A stretch of DNA of 64,000 nucleotides. It comes from Pseudomonas chlororaphis subsp. aurantiaca. Lineage in GTDB: Bacteria > Pseudomonadota > Gammaproteobacteria > Pseudomonadales > Pseudomonadaceae. Positions 58,680-64,000 of this stretch are shown here, in pieces. The notes beneath the pieces are model-generated. The model was not told where the DNA came from, searched no databases, and saw only the letters and a list, made by a program, of their open reading frames with translations. Location of the stretch: positions 3,534,001 through 3,598,000 of the forward strand of contig NZ_CP059162.1 in the NCBI RefSeq assembly GCF_013466605.1, in the 5' to 3' direction. Position 1 is the stretch's first letter, and each line of letters starts with the position of its first letter. Position numbers and translations under genes: made by a program.

Positions 58680-60638
58680 ATGAACAACGAAACGGATTAC
58701 GAGTACATCGTGGTGGGTTCCGGGGCAGGGGGCGGCACCGTCGCCGCCCGCCTGGCCGAACAGGGACGCAAGGTGCTGGTGCTGGAGTCGGGCAGCGACC
58801 CGGCGGCGGCGGACACCACCGCCCCGCGGCTACCGGAGGAGTACGAAGTGCCGGCCTTCCACCCGCGCTCCACCGAGAACGATGCGATGCGCTGGGACTT
58901 CTTCGTCCGCCACTACAGCGACGACGCCCGCCAGTTGCAGGACCCCAAGTTCACCCGGACTTTCCAGGGCGAGGACGTCGACGGGGTGCTGTACCCACGG
59001 GCCAGTTGCCTGGGCGGCTGCACCGCGCACAACGCGATGATCACTGTCTACCCGCACAACCAGGACTGGGACCATATCGCGCAGATCACCGGCGATCCAT
59101 CGTGGAAAGCCAGTGCCATGCGCGAGCACTTCCAGAGCCTGGAGAACTGCCATCACCGGCCGCTCCAGCGGTTTCTCTCCTGGTTCGGCATCAACCCGTC
59201 GCGGCATGGATTCAAGGGCTGGCTGCACGTGGAGAAGGCGATTCCGGAGGCAGCGTTCGACGACCAGTCGCTGGTGCGTGCGATCGTCGACGCCGCCGAG
59301 CAGGCGTTCAAGACCCTGGGCGAAACCCTCAAGCGCATCGGCTGGCAGTTGCAGGGCGTGGGCGACCCCAACGACTGGCGACTGGTACGCGAGGACGCCA
59401 TCGGCCTGCGTTATCCGCCGCTGACCACCCGGCACCACCATCGCCACGGTACCCGCGAACGCCTGCTGGATGTGCAAAAGCGCCACCCGGACAACCTGCA
59501 CATCGAGCTGGATGCGCTGGTGACCCGGGTGCTGCTCGATGATCAGCAGCGCGCCTATGGCGTGGAGTACATCAAGGGCGCGCGCCTGTACCGGGCCTGC
59601 ACCTTGCCGCGCAATACCTCCGGTGAACTGCGCCAGGTGCGCGCCAGCCGCGAAGTGATACTCGCCGGCGGCGTCTTCAACACCCCGCAACTGCTGATGC
59701 TCTCAGGCATCGGCCCGCGCGAAACCCTGGAGGCCATGGACATCCCGGTACGGGTCGAGTTACCCGGCGTAGGGCGCAACCTGCAGGACCGCTACGAGGT
59801 CGGGGTGGTCAACCGGATGAACTTCGAGCACTGGGAAGTGCTCAAGGGCGCGCGCTACGCCAAGGGCGATCCGCAGTACGAGGAATGGGCCAAGGGCAAG
59901 GTCGGGGTCTACAGCACCAACGGCGCGGTCCTGGCGATCATCAAGAAATCCCTGAAGCAACGGCCGCTGCCGGACCTGTTCTGTTTTTCCCTGCTGGCGC
60001 TGTTTCGCGGCTACTTCCCCGGCTACTCGAAGCTGATCGTCGAGCACCTGAACTACCTGACCTGGGCCATCCTCAAGGCCCATACCAACAACAACGCCGG
60101 CTACGTCACCCTGCGCTCGAAGGACCCGGCCGACACCCCGCTGATCAACTTCCATTACTTCGAGGAGGGCAACGACACCCAGGGCGAAGACCTGCAATCG
60201 GTGGTGGAGGGTATCAAGTTCGTGCGCAACCTGGCCCAGCCGTTGAAAGACGCCGGGCTGATCGCCAGCGAAGAACTGCCCGGCGATGAAGTGCAGACCG
60301 ACGAGCAGCTCAAGACCTTCGTCATGAACCAGGCCTGGGGCCACCACGCCTCCTGCACCTGCCCGATCGGCGCCGACGACGACCCGATGGCGGTACTCGA
60401 CAGTGCCTTCCGCGTGCGCGGCGTGAGCAATCTGCGGGTGGTGGACGCCTCGATCTTCCCGAAAATCCCCGGGTTCTTTATCGTCACTTCGATCTACGTC
60501 GCGGCGGAAAAGGCCGCGCAGGTGATCCTGCAGGATGCGACCGCGGTACGGGCGCAGGTGGTGCGAGGCGCAGGGCAGGTTGCGGCCGGTGCGGATAGAG
60601 CGACCACGGTGGAGGCGATGGTTGCGTCAAAACGCTGA
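58680..60638 (+). CDS. GMC-family FAD oxidoreductase
   Basis: A 652-residue GMC flavoenzyme. FAD motif YIVVGSGAGGGTVAARLAEQG (residue 9), GMC box 'YPRASCLGGCTAHNAMI' (about 112), 'VILAGGVFNTPQLLMLSGIGP' (about 325) and the C-terminal active-site His in NQAWGHHASCTCPIG (about 562). The usual second active-site His/Asn near 'GNTNAP' is replaced by 'PGFFIVTSIY'. There is no signal peptide, although its partner is a lipoprotein. It oxidises an alcohol, probably a hydrophobic one; substrate unknown. A strong terminator follows. Confidence 0.85.
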   Translation: MNNETDYEYIVVGSGAGGGTVAARLAEQGRKVLVLESGSDPAAADTTAPRLPEEYEVPAFHPRSTENDAMRWDFFVRHYSDDARQLQDPKFTRTFQGEDVDGVLYPRASCLGGCTAHNAMITVYPHNQDWDHIAQITGDPSWKASAMREHFQSLENCHHRPLQRFLSWFGINPSRHGFKGWLHVEKAIPEAAFDDQSLVRAIVDAAEQAFKTLGETLKRIGWQLQGVGDPNDWRLVREDAIGLRYPPLTTRHHHRHGTRERLLDVQKRHPDNLHIELDALVTRVLLDDQQRAYGVEYIKGARLYRACTLPRNTSGELRQVRASREVILAGGVFNTPQLLMLSGIGPRETLEAMDIPVRVELPGVGRNLQDRYEVGVVNRMNFEHWEVLKGARYAKGDPQYEEWAKGKVGVYSTNGAVLAIIKKSLKQRPLPDLFCFSLLALFRGYFPGYSKLIVEHLNYLTWAILKAHTNNNAGYVTLRSKDPADTPLINFHYFEEGNDTQGEDLQSVVEGIKFVRNLAQPLKDAGLIASEELPGDEVQTDEQLKTFVMNQAWGHHASCTCPIGADDDPMAVLDSAFRVRGVSNLRVVDASIFPKIPGFFIVTSIYVAAEKAAQVILQDATAVRAQVVRGAGQVAAGADRATTVEAMVASKR

Positions 60639-60650
60639 ACCATGGGCAGA

Positions 60651-60683
60651 AGGCCGAGCCGTCGAGAGGCTCGGCCTTTTTTT
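60651..60683 (+). terminator. Intrinsic terminator after the GMC gene
   Basis: AGGCCGAGCC (60651-60660) pairs perfectly with GGCTCGGCCT (60668-60677), loop GTCGAGA, then T7. It ends the cytochrome-GMC operon and lies between convergent genes. Confidence 0.93.
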
Positions 60684-60687
60684 GCCT

Positions 60688-61926
60688 TCAAGGTGTGCCC
60701 GGATGGGGATCCGGATACTCAGCCATCACCTCGAGCGGCTTTGCATAAGGCCCATCCCACAATTGTTCGTGCAATTCGCCGATGCGCTTGGCCATCGCGC
60801 TGTCGTGCATCACCACTTCCAGGTTGCGCGAGTTATCCAGATAGCCACCGAGCCAGTTGCTGGTGCCGACCCAGGCCACCTGCCCATCGATGTCCATGGT
60901 CTTGCTGTGAATCACCCGTGCATAGGGAATGAACCCTTGGGACGCCTGGGGCAGGGTGACGATCCGGATCTGGACATTGGGCAGTACCGCCAGGCTTTTC
61001 AGGTAGGGCAGTTCCAGTTTGTCGGTGTTCCAGTCGGACACCATCAACTTGATCGACACACCCCGCGCCGCAGCGGCCCGCACGGCATTGTCGATCACCG
61101 CGTAATAGGGGCGGGTCCGCTCAGGCCCGTAGGACAGCGGTGCATAGTCCAGCAACTGCACCCGCACTTCGTTCTTCGCTTCGGCCAGCAGGCGCGGCAA
61201 CTCCTGCTGTGAGTCGCCCACGCCAGGCGGGTTGTAGCGTTGCGGGCTGGCCACCAGGTAATTGCCGCGGCGTGCCGGCTGCTGGCCGGAGGCGGGCAGG
61301 GGCACCGGCTGGTTTGCCGCCAGGGCGGCCTGGGCCTGCCAGTCCTGTTCGAAGATCGCCTGCACCTGGGCCACGATGGCTTGATCGCTGATGCGCAACC
61401 CGGTTTCGTGGATGTGCTCCAGCGAGCGCCAGTCGAAGTTCTGGCTGCCGATGAATGCCTGTTTGCCGTCCACCACCATGTACTTGGCGTGGATGATCCC
61501 GCCGCTCACCCGGGCATAGGGCAGCACCCGGAAGGTCAGGTTGGGAATCGCCCGCAAGCGTTCCAGGGTGGCGGGGTCCGACAGTTTCAGGCCCTTTTCC
61601 TCTAGCAGGAAGCGGATCTTCACCCCGCGTTTGCCAGCCGCCTCAAGGTGTTCGATCACCCCGTCCAGCACCGACCCGGGATGGTCCGCTGCATAAAACT
61701 GGCCGATATCGATCTGGCTTTTCGCGCCATCGAACAGCTCGATCCACACGGGGCCGGGTTGCCGCAAATCCGCCGTGCCAAGCGCGGTGTCCACTGGCAC
61801 CGTATGCACCAGCTCGAACCCGGCAATGGCAAAGTCCGCCTGGACCAGCGGACTGATGAGCAAGCCAGCCAGGCCGGCGATCCGAACGCTGAGCAGCGCT
61901 CGTGGAAATTTCATGCATACGGACAT
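60688..61926 (-). CDS. Phospholipase D-like protein (two HKD motifs), exported
   Basis: A 412-residue protein with signal peptide (LAGLLISPLVQA, ending about 31) and two HxKxxxxD motifs: GGIIHAKYMVVDGKQAFIGS (about 142) and YARVIHSKTMDIDGQVAWVG (about 338), each with the following GSxNxD-like Asn (SQNFDWRS, TSNWLGG). Cleaves phosphodiester bonds; substrate lipid or nucleic acid not known. Last gene of a minus-strand run behind the ExbB-like gene, 51 nt apart. Confidence 0.88.
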   Translation of the reverse strand: MSVCMKFPRALLSVRIAGLAGLLISPLVQADFAIAGFELVHTVPVDTALGTADLRQPGPVWIELFDGAKSQIDIGQFYAADHPGSVLDGVIEHLEAAGKRGVKIRFLLEEKGLKLSDPATLERLRAIPNLTFRVLPYARVSGGIIHAKYMVVDGKQAFIGSQNFDWRSLEHIHETGLRISDQAIVAQVQAIFEQDWQAQAALAANQPVPLPASGQQPARRGNYLVASPQRYNPPGVGDSQQELPRLLAEAKNEVRVQLLDYAPLSYGPERTRPYYAVIDNAVRAAAARGVSIKLMVSDWNTDKLELPYLKSLAVLPNVQIRIVTLPQASQGFIPYARVIHSKTMDIDGQVAWVGTSNWLGGYLDNSRNLEVVMHDSAMAKRIGELHEQLWDGPYAKPLEVMAEYPDPHPGTP

Positions 61927-61977
61927 AGGCGTCTCATATCGGGAAAAGGCGGGCGCAGCCTGCGCCCGCCCTGGGGG

Positions 61978-62628
61978 TTACGCGGTAGTACGGCTGTGCA
62001 ACGGGGTCGGCACCCGCTGCGGCACCTCATCCTGCAGCCGGGCACCGGTGGCCGCGCGGATCAGCAGCATCTTCAGTTGATCGTTGATGCGCTCCAGGCT
62101 GTCCTGGAAAAAATTATGGAACACCACGCAGAACAGGGCGATGGCGATGCCCAGGCCAGTGGCGAACAACGCCGTGCCGATACCGCCGGAAATCTGGGCC
62201 GGGTCGGACACGCCGGCACTGGCCAGGGCCTTGAAGGTGTCGATGATCCCCAGGATGGTCCCCAGCAAGCCTAGCAAGGGCGCGGCGGTGGTGATGGTTT
62301 CGATGATCCACAGGCTGCGGGCCAGCGGGGCGCGGGTCGACAGGTATTGGCTTTCGATCACGTCGTCCAGGTCCTTGCGCGAGCCGTGGGCAGCCTTTTG
62401 CGTCAGCACCGGCAGGAGCATGCTCAAGGGCAGGCTGTCGCGGCGGGTGGCACCTTGCGGCAGATCCCGCTCGCTGTGCACGTGACTGCCCAGGGCCTCC
62501 GTCAACGACCTGGCCTGGCGCCGCACATAGGCAAAGTAGAGACCGCGCTCGATGGCGATGAAGATCGCGATGGCCATCGCGGCATACATCACATAGAAGG
62601 TGATGTCGTGAAGCAGGTTCATGTCCAT
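61978..62628 (-). CDS. MotA/TolQ/ExbB-family proton channel protein
   Basis: A 216-residue protein with three membrane segments (about 8-30, 112-135, 152-172). TAAPLLGLLGTILGIIDTF (about 115) and GTALFATGLGIAIALFCVVF (about 150) are the ExbB/TolQ signatures. It normally works with an ExbD/TolR partner to energise TonB receptors. No exbD or tonB gene is present here. The neighbouring receptor gene is degenerate, so this channel may be orphaned. Confidence 0.85.
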   Translation of the reverse strand: MDMNLLHDITFYVMYAAMAIAIFIAIERGLYFAYVRRQARSLTEALGSHVHSERDLPQGATRRDSLPLSMLLPVLTQKAAHGSRKDLDDVIESQYLSTRAPLARSLWIIETITTAAPLLGLLGTILGIIDTFKALASAGVSDPAQISGGIGTALFATGLGIAIALFCVVFHNFFQDSLERINDQLKMLLIRAATGARLQDEVPQRVPTPLHSRTTA

Positions 62629-62659
62629 GATGGTTTACCTCATTCTTAGCGGATGACGA

Positions 62660-63300
62660 TCAGAAATTCGCTTCCAGGGAGACGGTCACGGTGCGTTCCA
62701 GGCCCACGATGTAGGCCGGGTCGCCGTCACGGAAACCTTCGTAGGTCGCGGCGTTGGTCTTGGTGGTGTACACGCCGTCCAGGTACTTCTTGTCGAACAG
62801 GTTGTCGACGTTCAGGCGCAGGGTCGCGTCCTTGACCACTTTCTTGTCCACCGGCAGGTAGATACCGGCGCCGAGGTTGAATACGGTGCGGCCGGAAATG
62901 GACTCGTCGTTGGTCAGGTCGCCATACAGCTTGCTGGTGTACTTGCCGCCGAAGGTGCCGTAGAAGCGCCCGTCGTCGTAGCCGATGTTGGCCGCCAGCA
63001 TGTTCTTCGGCACGTTGGCGAACTGCTTGCCGCTGGTGGGCAGGACAATGGCCTTGCCGGCGTTGTAGACGGTCAGGTCGTCCTGTTGCTCGGCGCGGGT
63101 GTAGGTGTAGGAGGCGTAGTAGTTGAAGTGGTGGGGCAGCAGGCCGTCTCGACCCTCAAGTCCTTTGTGGTGGAGTCGGGGCGGGCGGGGGCGATTGCGG
63201 TCTAGTCCGTCCGGCTGTAGCGCATTACCCGCCTGCGCTGCTTGACGTCCGCGACCTAGTACTTGCGCTTGAAGTCATTGAGGCAGCCACCACCTCGTAG
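62660..63300 (-). pseudogene. TonB-dependent receptor, degenerate 3' part
   Basis: The 3' end (63162-62660) is open: PHHFNYYASYTYTRAEQQDD, ANIGYDDGRFYGTFGGKYTS, LRLNVDNLFDKKYLDGVYTT and TVTVSLEANF-stop, the final beta-strands of a receptor barrel. Upstream, after a frameshift near 63155-63165, DSTTKDLRVETA, RRRVMRYSRTD-stop and GCLNDFKRKY-stop follow in one frame with two stops. The N-terminal plug and about two thirds of the barrel are missing. The rest lies against the EF-G gene end. An assembly error cannot be fully excluded. Confidence 0.7.
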
Positions 63301-63309
63301 TCCTTAACG

Positions 63310-63347
63310 CCGAAGCCAGAGCATCTTTCGCGACACTCTGGTTTCGG
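63310..63347 (-). terminator. Hairpin just after the EF-G gene
   Basis: On the minus strand CCGAAACCAGAG pairs with CTCTGGCTTCGG around a 14-base loop with one A-C mismatch, starting 13 bases past the EF-G stop. No T run follows, so it is a probable but weak terminator or mRNA stabiliser. Confidence 0.6.
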
Positions 63348-63360
63348 TATTCTGGCCTGG

Positions 63361-64000
63361 TTACTTGATCAGCGTTTCGACAATGTTCAATGGCGCTTCG
63401 GCGTACTTGGAGAACTCCATGGAGTAGCTCGCGCGCCCCTGGGACATGGAGCGGACGTCGGTCGCATAACCGAACATTTCACCCAGCGGCACTTCGGCAC
63501 GGACAATCTTGCCAGAGACCGAGTCTTCCATGCCCTGGATCAGGCCACGACGACGGTTCAGGTCACCCATCACATCGCCCATGTAGTCCTCGGGGGTGAC
63601 GACCTCGACCCGCATGATCGGCTCGAGAACCACACCCTTGCCCTTTTCGCGCAGCTGCTTGGTGGCCATGGAGGCCGCTACCTTGAACGCCATCTCGCTG
63701 GAGTCGACGTCGTGGTAGGAACCATCGAACACGGTCGCCTTCAGGCCGATCAGCGGATAACCGGCGACAATGCCGTTCTTCATCTGCTCTTCGATACCTT
63801 TCTGGATGACCGGGATGTATTCCTTCGGCACCACGCCACCCACCACCTCGTTGGCAAACACCAGGCCTTCAGTGATGTTGCCTTTTTCGTCGACGTCAGC
63901 CGGAGCGAAACGGATCCAGCAATGGCCGAACTGGCCACGACCACCGGATTGACGAACGAACTTGCCTTCGATTTCACAGCCGACGGTGATCTTCTCGCGG
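63361..64000 (-). CDS. fusA: Elongation factor G, C-terminal part
   Basis: The window ends inside the gene; about 213 C-terminal residues are visible, from [18 protein letters not shown] through [20 protein letters not shown], '[20 protein letters not shown]' and [20 protein letters not shown]. These are EF-G domains IV and V, which drive ribosomal translocation. No tuf gene follows it, as it would in the str operon, so this could be the second fusA copy found in Pseudomonas. Hairpin at 63310 follows. Confidence 0.93.
   Translation of the reverse strand, partial: REKITVGCEIEGKFVRQSGGRGQFGHCWIRFAPADVDEKGNITEGLVFANEVVGGVVPKEYIPVIQKGIEEQMKNGIVAGYPLIGLKATVFDGSYHDVDSSEMAFKVAASMATKQLREKGKGVVLEPIMRVEVVTPEDYMGDVMGDLNRRRGLIQGMEDSVSGKIVRAEVPLGEMFGYATDVRSMSQGRASYSMEFSKYAEAPLNIVETLIK

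Noticed and set aside
63170..63300. Separate small gene ending RRRVMRYSRTD
   Set aside because: It has no start, contains an in-frame stop, and lies in the frame that continues into the receptor remnant; better read as part of the degenerate receptor.

Overview
This window is GC-rich, densely packed chromosomal DNA of a fluorescent Pseudomonas. Two loci point to Pseudomonas chlororaphis or a close relative: the end of an achromobactin (NIS siderophore) cluster at the left edge and a complete pyrrolnitrin operon (prnABCD) near 39-44.6 kb. The genus is well supported by gene content, codon use and REP-like repeats; the species is inferred from the co-occurrence of the two clusters.

Layout. 1-5.7 kb: acsA 3' end, cbrABCD-type ferric-siderophore ABC importer, an FhuF-like siderophore-iron reductase and an RraA-family protein, all overlapping or tightly spaced as one operon. 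5.7-9 kb: assimilatory nitrite reductase nirBD, behind a sigma-54-like promoter and a leader with two hexaloop hairpins plus a terminator, the architecture of NasT (ANTAR) antitermination. 9-13.4 kb: CBS protein, NUDIX hydrolase, and a decaying S-pyocin locus (frameshifted toxin gene, one intact and two broken DUF6392-like putative immunity genes), hit by a complete IS3-family element with 3-bp target duplications. 13.5-37.8 kb: ordinary Pseudomonas metabolism and stress genes (PhyH-type dioxygenase, LysR/YdiJ-type dehydrogenase, Rieske-FAD reductase, PAS hybrid kinase, exonuclease III family, CPA1 antiporter, ClpP-like protease, PncC, SDR, aldehyde dehydrogenase with divergent LysR, diguanylate cyclase, MscS channel) with several very small stress-type proteins.

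37.8-47.1 kb is an acquired island. It opens with debris (AraC fragment, IS3 and IS5 transposase fragments), then prnABCD, which converts tryptophan to pyrrolnitrin. Next come a 5' stub of a flavin reductase fused to prnD by a 1-nt overlap, an intact CPA2-type antiporter, an intact flavin reductase, and broken catabolic-type genes. Codon use (TCG, GCG, CTC) differs from the flanks.

47.1-64 kb: stress proteins (erythromycin-esterase family, CBS, KGG, DUF4142), SGNH hydrolase, a TonB-receptor tail at a deletion scar, a 3-hydroxyisobutyrate-dehydrogenase-like enzyme, then a less familiar group: a patatin whose catalytic residues are split by a multi-membrane segment, divergent from a large di-CxxCH lipoprotein and a GMC flavoprotein. 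The right edge has a phospholipase-D-like protein, an ExbB-like protein, a degenerate TonB receptor and the 3' part of an elongation factor G gene.

No rRNA, tRNA or CRISPR array was seen. Best candidates for under-described biology are the patatin/cytochrome-lipoprotein/GMC group and the rearranged right end of the prn island; the nirB leader is the clearest regulatory structure.
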